Source: Musicola paradisiaca NCPPB 2511 (GTDB lineage: Bacteria; Pseudomonadota; Gammaproteobacteria; Enterobacterales; Enterobacteriaceae). From it: a stretch of DNA of 64,000 bases. Location: assembly GCF_000400505.1 (NCBI RefSeq), contig NZ_CM001857.1, forward strand, positions 3,716,390 through 3,780,389, given 5' to 3'. The notes beneath the pieces were generated by a model. The model was not told the origin of the DNA. It made no database searches and saw nothing but the letters and a program-made list of their open reading frames with translations. The translations under genes were made by a program, and so were the position numbers. Shown piece after piece: positions 30,605 to 38,627 of the stretch. The stretch's first letter is position 1, and each line of letters starts with the position of its first letter.

Positions 30605-31846
30605 ATGGCACGGTTAACAAAACCCCTCACCGATACGGAGATCAAAGCCGCCAAACCACAGGAAGCGGATTACACACTGCATGACGGCGACGGTCTGCAA
30701 CTGCTAATCAAAAGCAGCGGCAGGAAAGTCTGGCAAATGCGCTACTACCGGCCTTTAACCAAAAAGCGCGTAAAACTGACTTTTGGCCCTTATCCCGAAG
30801 TCACTCTGGCCGACGCACGGCAACGCCGGACAGCGGCCCGCGCCCTGCTGGTAAAAGATATTGACCCTTATGAACACCAGCTTTCATTGCGCAAGCAAGC
30901 GCTGGAAACCCAATCCAACACCTTTAAGGTCGTTGCCGAACGCTGGCTACAGTTAAAAAAGAGCAGCGTCACCGCCGACTACGCCTCCGATATCCGGCGC
31001 TCCCTCGAAAAGGATATCTTTCCCGCCATCGGCGATATCAGCATCACGGATATCAAAGCGCGCACGCTGGTGCAGGCTATTCAGCCGGTACAGGCCAGAG
31101 GCGCGCTGGAAACGGTAAGGCGGTTATGCCAGCGGATTAACGAAGTGATGATCTATGCCATGAACGTTGGCCTGATCGATGCGGCTCCCAGCGTCAATAT
31201 CAGCAAGGCGTTCGAGAAACCGCAGAAAAAGCACATGCCCAGTATCCGCCCGGATCAACTACCGCAACTGATGCAAACGATGCGGCTGGCAAATATCGAG
31301 TTACCGACCTGCTGTCTGTTTATGTGGCAGCTTCTCACCCTCACCCGCCCTGTCGAAGCCGCTGAGACGCGCTGGCAAGAGATCGATCTGGATGCTAAAG
31401 AATGGCGCATTCCGGCCGAACGCATGAAAATGAAGCGGGTACATATCGTTCCGCTGTCAGAACAAGCACTGGCTATTCTGGAACTTATGCGGCCTTTAAG
31501 CAGCCATCGGGAATATGTTTTCCCCAGCCGCATTAAGCCGTTACAGCCAATGAATAGCCAGACGGTCAACGCCGCGCTGAAACGCGCTGGATTAGGCGGC
31601 ATTCTGGTATCACACGGCATGCGCTCAATCGCCAGCACCGCGCTCAATGAGCAAGGCTTTCCGCCCGATGTCATCGAAGCCGCCCTCGCCCACGTAGATA
31701 AAAATGAAGTACGCCGGGCCTATAACCGCAGCGACTATCTGGAACAACGTCGCCCCATGATGCAATGGTGGGCTGACTTTGTGAAAGCGGCGGACAACGG
31801 CAGCGTGCTGGAAGGCGGGATCCGAGGACTCAAAGCGATTGGGTGA
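30605..31846 (+). CDS. int: P4-type tyrosine recombinase (integrase)
   Basis: Site-specific recombinase, 413 residues, that integrates and excises the island at ssrA. An N-terminal DUF4102-type arm-binding domain (LTDTEIKAAKPQEADYTLHDGDGLQLLIKSSGRKVWQMRYY) precedes core-binding and catalytic domains with Arg248 (LTRPVEA), His337-x-x-Arg340 (SHGMRS), His363 (ALAHVD) and the nucleophile Tyr373 (RAYNRSDY). All catalytic residues are present, so it looks active. ATG 30605 has GGAGGT at 30595-30600; two in-frame ATGs just upstream are less well placed. First gene after ssrA and in the same direction, typical of the family. Confidence 0.95.
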   Translation: MARLTKPLTDTEIKAAKPQEADYTLHDGDGLQLLIKSSGRKVWQMRYYRPLTKKRVKLTFGPYPEVTLADARQRRTAARALLVKDIDPYEHQLSLRKQALETQSNTFKVVAERWLQLKKSSVTADYASDIRRSLEKDIFPAIGDISITDIKARTLVQAIQPVQARGALETVRRLCQRINEVMIYAMNVGLIDAAPSVNISKAFEKPQKKHMPSIRPDQLPQLMQTMRLANIELPTCCLFMWQLLTLTRPVEAAETRWQEIDLDAKEWRIPAERMKMKRVHIVPLSEQALAILELMRPLSSHREYVFPSRIKPLQPMNSQTVNAALKRAGLGGILVSHGMRSIASTALNEQGFPPDVIEAALAHVDKNEVRRAYNRSDYLEQRRPMMQWWADFVKAADNGSVLEGGIRGLKAIG

Positions 31847-31866
31847 TTATATTAGGCCGTGTTTTC

Positions 31867-31911
31867 TCTCCCGCCTCACACCATAAGCAAGTGATGGTGT
31901 GAGGCGGGAGA
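31867..31911. terminator. 17-bp perfect hairpin between int and XRE gene 1
   Basis: Arms 31867-31883 and 31895-31911 are perfect complements with an 11-base loop, between the convergent stops of int and the first XRE gene. T tracts on either side are weak, so its terminating role is inferred from position. Confidence 0.65.
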
Positions 31912-31915
31912 CGCG

Positions 31916-32182
31916 TTATTTTTCTTTGCGGCGGGAACGTTCAAGATACAAATTCAGCACATCTTCTGCGAATTCATCGTCAACAATGTAAAAGTAGCAC
32001 TCCGGCACATTGAGTACGCGGGCAAATTCGCAGGCCAATTCAAACGTGGGTTTATGCGTGCCATTTTCATAATGAGACAGACGCGAATAGGCGGTAGCCT
32101 CTTCGATACCAGCCAGTACGCCGAGCTTCTCCTGCGTAAGATTCGCTCTTAATCTGGCCGCTTTCAAACGCTTAGGAATCAT
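31916..32182 (-). CDS. XRE-family regulator, island copy 1
   Basis: 88-residue Cro/C1-type helix-turn-helix protein (RLKAARLRANLTQEKLGVLAGIEEATAYSRLSHYENGTHKPTFELACEFARVLNVPECYFY). It is a close paralogue of the next gene, and resembles repressors that guard mobile elements. Its upstream region holds two copies of the CTTTAG-type operator also found before the paralogue. Codes on the minus strand, convergent with int. Confidence 0.85.
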   Translation of the reverse strand: MIPKRLKAARLRANLTQEKLGVLAGIEEATAYSRLSHYENGTHKPTFELACEFARVLNVPECYFYIVDDEFAEDVLNLYLERSRRKEK

Positions 32183-32217
32183 TCAGTTATTACCGGCAGT
32201 TAATGTATTGCGGTAAT

Positions 32218-32260
32218 CTTTAGCATTCCTCAATATGGATTTTCTTTAGAGTTTATAAAG
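32218..32260. promoter_or_regulatory. XRE operator pair upstream of copy 1
   Basis: CTTTAGCATTCCTCAA (32218-32233) and CTTTAGAGTTTATAAAG (32244-32260). These resemble the two sites before XRE copy 2 (CTTTAG-N5-CTAAAG dyad). Confidence 0.55.
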
Positions 32261-32290
32261 ATGGCGACGCGCTTAGTATGCACCCAGCCC

Positions 32291-32572
32291 TTATTTGCCC
32301 TCTGGCGTGCGTTGCCACCGTACGGTTTCACCGGCATACAGTGTCAGGATCGCTTCTGCAAAGCTATCGTCCACGGTGTAAAAATAGCTCTCTGGCACGT
32401 TCAATGCGTGTGCAAAGGCGCAAACCGTTTTGAACGATGGCGTATGCGTTCCGCTCTCATACTGCGAGAGACGAGAATAGGCCGTCTCTTCGCCAATCCC
32501 GGCTAATACGCCAAGCTGCTCTTGCGTCAGATTAGCCCGTAACCTCGCATTTTTAAGACGTTCAGGGATCAT
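32291..32572 (-). CDS. XRE-family regulator, island copy 2
   Basis: 93 residues, about three-quarters identical by eye to the XRE copy 1 (RLKNARLRANLTQEQLGVLAGIGEETAYSRLSQYESGTHTPSFKTVCAFAHALNVPESYFYTVDDSFAEAIL), so the pair is a tandem duplication. It adds a basic tail (ETVRWQRTPEGK). Divergent from the Ner-like gene across 159 bp that contain two dyad operators, so it probably represses itself and that gene (inference). Confidence 0.85.
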   Translation of the reverse strand: MIPERLKNARLRANLTQEQLGVLAGIGEETAYSRLSQYESGTHTPSFKTVCAFAHALNVPESYFYTVDDSFAEAILTLYAGETVRWQRTPEGK

Positions 32573-32606
32573 AAGGATCTGCCATCAATAACTGTATTGA
32601 CAGAAT

Positions 32607-32649
32607 CTTTAGCATTCCTTAAGATTCATTATCTTTAGACTTCCTAAAG
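32607..32649. promoter_or_regulatory. XRE operator pair upstream of copy 2
   Basis: CTTTAGCATTCCTTAAG (32607-32623) and CTTTAGACTTCCTAAAG (32633-32649). The second is a near-perfect dyad CTTTAG-N5-CTAAAG. They share sequence and spacing with the pair at 32218-32260. Confidence 0.6.
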
Positions 32650-32731
32650 AAGAAACATAAAAACATGCCTGAGTCGGAAGAAGGCAACTTCGCTGACTCT
32701 GTCTTATGACTACTAACGAGGGTAACTTCCG

Positions 32732-32977
32732 ATGACCGAACAAGACTGGCATCCGGCAGATATCATTGCTGGTTTAAGAAAGAAAGGCACAACGTTGGCT
32801 GCGGTTTCCAGAGAAGCGGGACTCGCCTCTTCCACTTTGGCAAATACACTGACGCGCCATAGGCCTAAAGGAGAACGCTTAATCGCCGAAGCCTTGCATA
32901 GACGTCCTGAAGAGATCTGGCCTTCGCGGTATAACAATGGGCAGCACAGGAAATACAGAAATGGAATTTCAGATTAG
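32732..32977 (+). CDS. Ner/Nlp-like DNA-binding protein of the island
   Basis: 81-residue homologue of the Ner repressor of Mu-like phages (EQDWHPADIIAGLRKKGTTLAAVSREAGLASSTLANTLTRHRPKGERLIAEALHRRPEEIWPSRY). Related to sfsB at 12164-12436. GAGGG lies upstream of ATG 32732. Divergent from the XRE pair, giving a Cro/C1-like regulatory face. It may control the downstream cargo or excision; no separate excisionase gene was found. Confidence 0.85.
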   Translation: MTEQDWHPADIIAGLRKKGTTLAAVSREAGLASSTLANTLTRHRPKGERLIAEALHRRPEEIWPSRYNNGQHRKYRNGISD

Positions 32978-34182
32978 AGGATGATAATAATCGCGAAGAT
33001 TACCCTGCCGTTCTGCTGCATATAACGGCAGGCTCTTTGTTGTATGTAATAAAAGAACTCCCCGCATAGTAAATACAATCATCCCACACGAAAAAGTTGA
33101 GTAGTATCTGGGTAGGATCGCACAGAACGTAACGACTTTAGGCTTTTTAATTCATGCATCCAGCATGGATTAAAAAGTGGCGTAAGGCGAGTAAATTCAA
33201 TTTCGCAGAAATTGTTAATTTGCGTCGCCCGAACCCACTGGCGAGCGTTCACCCCAAGTGAACCGAGCTGATCGGGGGGAGCCGAATAAATTTTGCCGCC
33301 CCAGCGAGCAAAAAGACGCGCCCACGCGTCGGTTTATTTGGGGGGCGTTAGCCCCGCACACCGTCGCAGCTAAGTCTCCGGCCATAAGCCGGTAGCGTGG
33401 CGCGACCAACCCATTTAAAGCTGCGTTTCCCGTTATTTCGCACCGAGCCTGCGAGGAAGAGAAATAACAGGCTAAAACGCGCGTCTTAAAGGGGTTGGTC
33501 GCGCGTAGCGCGTGACGGTGTGCCGCCGTTGACCTTGGGGGTTTTGGCGTGGCGTCCAGCCGCGACATTACCCCCATGAGCCAGGCAATAAGGGCATTCA
33601 GCCCGCATGAACTGGCTCATGTCGTTCGTGCCGGAAAGTATACTTTCCGGCACATGGTCGTAAAGCGACTACGCTCTTTCGCCCCATGTTCTCGCCTCAT
33701 CCGTTCGCCCTATACCATGGGGCGAGAACATGGGGCGACGTGATGAGGCGAGAGGTAGGAAAACAATCTATAGTTATTAGTATTATCAGAAAAACACGCT
33801 AAATCTCAGATATTCACAAACGACACTGGGCAGCTAAGGGGGCAATATTCACCACATATACTACATTATGTTTGGTCGCAGTATCCGATGAGTTATTACT
33901 GGTGACAGAATTTCAAAAATCAGGAAGCGAGTACTCCGGTGTCGATGAATTTAGGACATGGAGATTAATGTAGTCGATACGGTATGTGCGGAAAATTTAC
34001 GGCTGATTGGTCTATATCAGGATTGGTGAGATTCTCATCGGTAGAAAAAATATCGAAAAGTGGATAGTTAGTTTCGCTGGAAGCCTTACAAAATCATGTG
34101 CACAAAGTGACATTGATCACGGTTAAATGAATTAACTATTTATAAATTAAAAAATTTAATGAGATAAAACAGGAAAATTATT
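32978..34182. other. 1.2-kb gene-poor, palindrome-rich island segment
   Basis: No convincing gene. A minus-strand frame of 120 codons (33577-33215) runs through the palindromic part without a clear ribosome site or recognised domain. The central portion (about 33215-33760) is GC-rich in contrast to the AT-rich ends and cargo gene. The last 400 bp (33770-34180) are AT-rich and probably carry the promoter of the 606-codon gene. Confidence 0.6.
33356..33753. repeat. Cluster of nested inverted repeats
   Basis: Arms seen: 33356-33365 with 33514-33523 (10 bp), 33401-33412 with 33492-33503 (12 bp), 33432-33439 with 33461-33468 (8 bp), 33575-33584 with 33612-33621 (10 bp), a 26-bp perfect palindrome at 33628-33653, 33680-33696 with 33721-33737 (17 bp), and the alternative 33690-33701 with 33742-33753 (12 bp). 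The first three are nested into one long arm structure; the last two are mutually exclusive. Could be a structured RNA, origin or recombination site. Confidence 0.8.
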
Positions 34183-36003
34183 ATGAATGGAGTTGATAAA
34201 CTGCAGATTAAACCGTTTCTTTCAATACTTTTGGGTTCGAGCCAAATCAATTCCGATCCTGCAGAAATACACGAAATCATCACAGATGTAATTCAGAAAG
34301 AAGGTCGAAAAGGACAGGAAGTTGAAATGCAACCTGTTAAACAGGATTCAGCTGGTGAGGCTCTCATTTTCTATACTCATTATGAAGTTTTGAAAAATCC
34401 AAGTTGGTTCGCAGGAAATACACTCACCGATGTAGAAAACCATATATTTATCACTTTCAGTCTTAACAATACATTTGCATTCTATATGTCTGAAAAAGGC
34501 ATGAAGGATGAAATAAGGACGTATTTTTTCACTCCTCTACTTCCTAACCTAAAAGTAATAAACATTAGCCAACTCAATTATCTTTTTATAAATGAAGATA
34601 AAATTAAAATGTTATGGCTTTCTGGGATACATGATAGAGAAAGCTTTAAAGCTGACTCAAAAGTATTAGGCGGAGAAAGTGTCGCAGAGACTCTGAACCC
34701 TCTAGAAGACCAATCTTTTACAATGTCAGCAGTTCGTACATCTCTAGACGGAACAAATACAACTATTGGCTTGAACCCATATAAATCATCATTATGGCGG
34801 GGACCATGCAAAGACTGGAAAACATTTGAAAACAGAGTGATTGAGATAATTGATACGATAGATAAAAATACAGGTAAACTTGAGAATCCAATAAGTATTC
34901 TATCTATACCCGTCGCTGAAATTAAAGGTGTGAATAACGTTTATGATCTATCGTTTCTTGACCCTGAGTTCAATAGCAATGGTTTGAGTGAAAGCAAAAT
35001 TGATCGACTACGTATAATCCATAATGAATATTCCTGTAAGATATTAGACACATTAAACTCATCTGAAATAAACCTAGAGGTATTCAAATACCAATCAAGT
35101 ATTGGAGATATAAAAATATCACCAAAAATTATAGATTACGACGTCGAATTTGAAGTAACTGAAAAACATCCAAAGAAAGGAAAGAAACAAGAAATAGAAT
35201 ATTTTTCAAACACATTTAAATATCCCGAGCTAATTAAATGTTGGTATGAATCCGGTCATGCGATTGTTAACAGTCGAGTATTTAAAACAGAGTACCGTGA
35301 TGTTTCTTACAATAATTTCATTTGGACAAACTTCGAGGGATTCGATATATCCAAGGAGAAACCTGAACTAGATGGAAAAGTTGCTCTTAATAAAATAGGA
35401 TATCAAAAGTCACTTTTCTGCTGGATGAAGCATAATTGGTGTGGGCTTTGGGATTCACATGAAAATTTTTTGACTACTGATAGACCATCTGGCTGGCTCC
35501 TCTGCGACGATGGTGCAGGAGAAAAAGCAGATTTTATACATATTGTTGAACATAAAGATAAAACTTACATTTCTTTAATTCATATTAAAGCTGCAAATTC
35601 CATTAGCAGTGATCGACGAATATCAGTCGGTGCTCATGACATAGTGTTGAACCAAGCAATAAAAAACCTTCGATATATTAGTAGAAAAACATTAGTTACA
35701 GATCTTAGAGAACGAGCTGAAAACGCAGTTACCAAATATTGCTGGAATGACAATAAATTAAGTGATCATAATTCATTCTTAGATGCCATCGAATCACTTG
35801 AAAAAAACAGCAAGATTAAATTTAGGGTGGTAATAGTGCAGCCTCATACCATGAAAAGTTATTATAATAGAAATATTCAATCAAATATCAGGAAGCAACT
35901 AGATGTCTTGCTTGTTAGCGCCGAGTCGGCCATTAGGGCATCGGGCGCGGAGTTTTACATTATCGGCCATGATGATACTCAGCCGCAAAATCGGCTTAAA
36001 TGA
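34183..36003 (+). CDS. 606-residue island cargo protein, nuclease-like C terminus
   Basis: The only cargo gene of the ssrA island; family not named with confidence. AT-rich, no membrane segments, so likely cytoplasmic. The first 400 residues show no recognised domain. The C-terminal third has WLLCDDGAGEKADFIHIVEHKD (438-459), TYISLIHIKAANS (461-473) and an alpha-helical QAIKNLRYIS (491-500). This spacing of an acidic residue in a strand, then a second strand ending in HxK, resembles a PD-(D/E)xK nuclease fold with His in place of the usual Glu (Asp450, His467, Lys469). Similar DDG.GE.ADFI...H.K motifs occur in restriction-related proteins. A host-defence role is inferred from island context. 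Start ATG 34183 has AGGAAAA upstream. Confidence 0.85.
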   Translation: MNGVDKLQIKPFLSILLGSSQINSDPAEIHEIITDVIQKEGRKGQEVEMQPVKQDSAGEALIFYTHYEVLKNPSWFAGNTLTDVENHIFITFSLNNTFAFYMSEKGMKDEIRTYFFTPLLPNLKVINISQLNYLFINEDKIKMLWLSGIHDRESFKADSKVLGGESVAETLNPLEDQSFTMSAVRTSLDGTNTTIGLNPYKSSLWRGPCKDWKTFENRVIEIIDTIDKNTGKLENPISILSIPVAEIKGVNNVYDLSFLDPEFNSNGLSESKIDRLRIIHNEYSCKILDTLNSSEINLEVFKYQSSIGDIKISPKIIDYDVEFEVTEKHPKKGKKQEIEYFSNTFKYPELIKCWYESGHAIVNSRVFKTEYRDVSYNNFIWTNFEGFDISKEKPELDGKVALNKIGYQKSLFCWMKHNWCGLWDSHENFLTTDRPSGWLLCDDGAGEKADFIHIVEHKDKTYISLIHIKAANSISSDRRISVGAHDIVLNQAIKNLRYISRKTLVTDLRERAENAVTKYCWNDNKLSDHNSFLDAIESLEKNSKIKFRVVIVQPHTMKSYYNRNIQSNIRKQLDVLLVSAESAIRASGAEFYIIGHDDTQPQNRLK

Positions 36004-36109
36004 TCCTCACGAAATGAGACTAAGTTGACATAATTGGTACACACTTAGGTACGCAGATAAAAATTAATTTAAAACAAAATATTTAATATCAATAACATAA
36101 ACATCAAAT

Positions 36110-36130
36110 TCAACTTCCCCCAGCCCACCA
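36110..36130 (+). other. attR: degenerate ssrA 3'-end copy
   Basis: TTCAACTTCCCCAGCCCACCA against the ssrA end: one substitution and two single-base deletions over 23 positions. Marks the right end of the island. Confidence 0.65.
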
Positions 36131-36138
36131 ATTAAATC

Positions 36139-36170
36139 AAGGGGTTACGTGAAAACGGAACCCCTTTTTT
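36139..36170 (+). terminator. Terminator hairpin at island right end
   Basis: AAGGGGTT / AACCCCTT stem with a 12-base loop and a six-T tail, 8 bp after the attR-like sequence. Confidence 0.85.
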
Positions 36171-36214
36171 ATTACCTGTGGCGACAAAATGGCGGCAGAT
36201 AATCCACTGAAGGA

Positions 36215-36320
36215 GTTTCGGTTGCGGGTTTAACGTCCACCAACCCACATTCTCCATCGGTGACTCCCAGAACCATCCGATGAAGTCCTTAAAGCCCGCA
36301 CGGCGCAAACCCTCCGGGCT
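36215..36320 (+). other. Second ssrA-end/terminator remnant
   Basis: Bases 36215-36242 resemble the ssrA T arm and CCA end (TTTCGG.TGCGGGTT.AAC...CCACCA, with a 10-base gap), and 36280-36320 resemble the ssrA downstream terminator (TGAAGTCC..TAAAGCCCGC..GG..CAA.CC...CGGGCTT). A further terminator-like piece (AAGCCCTGCGGGCCTTTTTGCGTC) is at 36470-36493. Signs of an older integration or rearranged ssrA copy. Confidence 0.65.
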
Positions 36321-36345
36321 TCAGACTGCTGACAAACCTGGCTGT

Positions 36346-36415
36346 CTTCATCAAACAGTGATAATGGCATGGAAGAGTAAGCGTCCGCGCCAGGGATGCG
36401 AGGTTCGCGCTGACA
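36346..36415. repeat. Dispersed intergenic repeat, copy 2
   Basis: Matches 19614-19685 (CTTCATCAAACAGTGATAAT ... GGTTCGCGCTGACA). Here it interrupts the ssrA-terminator-like remnant. Confidence 0.85.
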
Positions 36416-36580
36416 AAGACGTACTGGCAGCGCCTGTACGATCCAGCCATTATACGTTGTCAGCAACCTCAAGCCCTGCGGGCCTTTTTGCGTCAACTGA
36501 CACCCATTGGTGTTCGATGGCACCCTTTTCGGAATCCGACATACAGCACCGCTTTACAACACTAATCTCCGAAAGCGGAT

Positions 36581-37513
36581 TCAAAACAGCACCACATGCA
36601 GCACGGTTCTAACCACAATCCCAAACAGCGCTCCCAATGCGGCATAGCGGAACAGTCGCGTTAACCGTGAGCCAACGCCGAGAAATATGCCGATACCCGG
36701 CAAATCAAACGTCTGAACCAACAATCCGGCGGATGCATTGATTTGGCTGGCGGTCATTTTTCCCTGATGAACCAAATCCGATACCACGCCGAAGTACGCC
36801 GTGCCGCCGGCCAGGCATTTCACCAGCGTCGGCAGCACAAAGACCGGGGAAATACCGGCCGATGTCAGCAACGGCGATAAAACGTGATCCAGCGCCGTCA
36901 CCGCACCGGCGGCTTCCAGCATACCGACAATCACCATCGACAAAATCAGCATCGGCACCGATCCCAACGCCAGCCGGATAGCATCCGATCCCGCACTGTT
37001 GATAATGCCGATCAGCCCTTTACCGCCCGTTTCCTCAGCAGGAACCTCGTTGGAACGACGGCCTTCTGCCGAAGACAACCTGCGCCCCAGCACATGGTAG
37101 GTCAGGGCCGCCGCCGCCAGCCCGCCGATAATCGAAATCACGATAGCCGCCGCCCAATGCAGCCCAAACGGCGTCAGGGGATAAAACACATTGCCTTGCC
37201 CCATGGCGAACACCATGGCCATGGTCGCTGCCATATGACGATCAGAAACGCCGCGTTTTTCCATAATAGACAGCGTCGCCAACGGCGCGGCAAAGCTGAC
37301 GAAGTTAAGCTGAATCAGCGCAAACGTGCTCATTCCGCTTAGCCCAAACGGGCGCAGAAGCGGCGCCATCCAGCGAACCAATAGATCGACAATCCCTTTG
37401 ACTTCCAGAAACCGCATGATGACCAGCATCACGACCATGATCGGCAACAACGTATAGAGCGCGACGTCGACGGAGGATTTCCCCGCCGACATAATGATTC
37501 CAATAATGTCCAT
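36581..37513 (-). CDS. Nucleoside-recognition (Gate) domain membrane protein
   Basis: Inner-membrane protein of 310 residues from ATG 37513 (MDIIGIIMSAGKSSVDVALYTLLPIMVVMLVIMRFLE), preceded by AGGGAT; a longer frame lacks homology. About eight hydrophobic segments in two Gate-like halves (QLNFVSFAAPLATLSIMEKRGVSDRHMAATMAMVFAMGQGNVFYPLTPFG and LPTLVKCLAGGTAYFGVVSDLVHQG). Related to the YjiG/YjiH and spore-maturation SpmA/B proteins, whose function is not established; transport is assumed. Stands alone. Confidence 0.78.
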   Translation of the reverse strand: MDIIGIIMSAGKSSVDVALYTLLPIMVVMLVIMRFLEVKGIVDLLVRWMAPLLRPFGLSGMSTFALIQLNFVSFAAPLATLSIMEKRGVSDRHMAATMAMVFAMGQGNVFYPLTPFGLHWAAAIVISIIGGLAAAALTYHVLGRRLSSAEGRRSNEVPAEETGGKGLIGIINSAGSDAIRLALGSVPMLILSMVIVGMLEAAGAVTALDHVLSPLLTSAGISPVFVLPTLVKCLAGGTAYFGVVSDLVHQGKMTASQINASAGLLVQTFDLPGIGIFLGVGSRLTRLFRYAALGALFGIVVRTVLHVVLF

Positions 37514-37822
37514 TGAATATCCCTGGCCGGTCATACGCCTGAATCCCGGCACATTACCCGTACTGTCCCGGTAATTTGCTATTGTCATTATCGTGCGGGA
37601 ACATACGCCCGCCCCAAGCCCGGACATCTCTCCGCCTATGCGGAACCGATCCGGAATGTTCACTGGGCTATTTTCGTGATCTTAATCACGATATGCCAGT
37701 ACATCTTGCGCTCATCGCCGATGCTGATTGCATAAAAAGGCGCAGTGGCAACACGTAACCGCAGCCCGGTATCTACAGATCACGTCGGGCGCCGTTCGAA
37801 CTACAACGATAAGGAGGTGGCA

Positions 37823-38401
37823 ATGAAGGTATTTTTAACATCCGCCCTACTGGCAGTCATGATGGGATATGGTGGGATTGCAGAGGCAAATCAGACCTTT
37901 GTCTTTATCCGTCACGGTGAAAAACCGGACAACGACAGCGGCCAACTCACCTGTAAAGGATTGAATCGGGCGCTGAGTATTCCGCAGGTATTACTCGGCC
38001 GGTACGGCACGCCCGATGCCATTTTCGCCTCGGCGCCCAAAACCAAAAAAATCGGCAGTTCCTTGCGGCCACTCACCACCATCACCCCCACCGCGATCCG
38101 GATATCACAGCCAGTCGATCTTCGCTTCCGCGCAGACGATACCACCGAGCTTGCCAAAACACTGCTGACCGGGAAACCTCACCCGTTGGTCTTTCTCTCC
38201 TGGGAACACAAGAACCTGGTCGTGGCCGCCAAAAAAATCATCAACATGGCCGGCGGCGATGACAGCGTGGTTCTCCCCTGGGCAGGCTCTGATTTCGACG
38301 GCATTTATGTCATCAAGCTGGACGACGCCGGCAAGTTCATCGCCTTCAGCCGGGAAACGGAAGGCCTGAACGGCGTACCGGATACGTGCCCCAATACCTA
38401 A
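37823..38401 (+). CDS. Secreted histidine phosphatase superfamily protein
   Basis: 192 residues with a signal peptide (MKVFLTSALLAVMMGYGGIAEA) and the catalytic RHGE motif (FVFIRHGEKPDNDSGQLTCKG, phospho-His at about residue 32). The second catalytic His would lie in FLSWEHKNLV. Members are acid phosphatases or phosphohistidine phosphatases; the periplasmic substrate here is unknown. AAGGAGGTGGCA directly before ATG 37823 is a very strong ribosome site; upstream extension of the frame lacks support. Followed by 226 bp without a gene before an ABC importer. Confidence 0.82.
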   Translation: MKVFLTSALLAVMMGYGGIAEANQTFVFIRHGEKPDNDSGQLTCKGLNRALSIPQVLLGRYGTPDAIFASAPKTKKIGSSLRPLTTITPTAIRISQPVDLRFRADDTTELAKTLLTGKPHPLVFLSWEHKNLVVAAKKIINMAGGDDSVVLPWAGSDFDGIYVIKLDDAGKFIAFSRETEGLNGVPDTCPNT

Positions 38402-38627
38402 TACCGGCGCTGTCAGGTAACGCCCGTTACCGTATCAACACCGGCTTGGCGGGGCCCCAAGGGTACCCGCCTCCTCCGTCGTCTCTGCGTTCCCCCGCTT
38501 TCGATTTACCTTCACGCACGGCCCGCGAGCAGCGGCGATCCGGCGCGGACGTTGCTTTTCTCAGCGGATCATCTTTCTGTCAGATTCGGTTGCTGTAATC
38601 GTCGCAACGAAAAAAGGAGAACGAGAC

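Larger units (their letters stand above)
30425..36130. mobile_element. 5.7-kb genomic island integrated in ssrA
   Basis: Bounded on the left by the ssrA 3' end and on the right by a degenerate copy of it. Contents in order: int (+), two XRE regulators (-), a Ner-like regulator (+), a 1.2 kb palindrome-rich gene-poor stretch, and one AT-rich 606-codon gene (+). No replication, packaging or conjugation genes are seen, so it is a small integrative or satellite-like element or the remnant of one. Directly downstream a second ssrA-terminator-like remnant suggests an earlier integration at the same place. Confidence 0.8.

Noticed and set aside
33215-33577. Minus-strand 120-codon frame through the palindrome cluster
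   Set aside because: It follows the inverted repeats, has no clear ribosome site and no recognised domain; the DNA structure explains it better, so it is not called as a gene.
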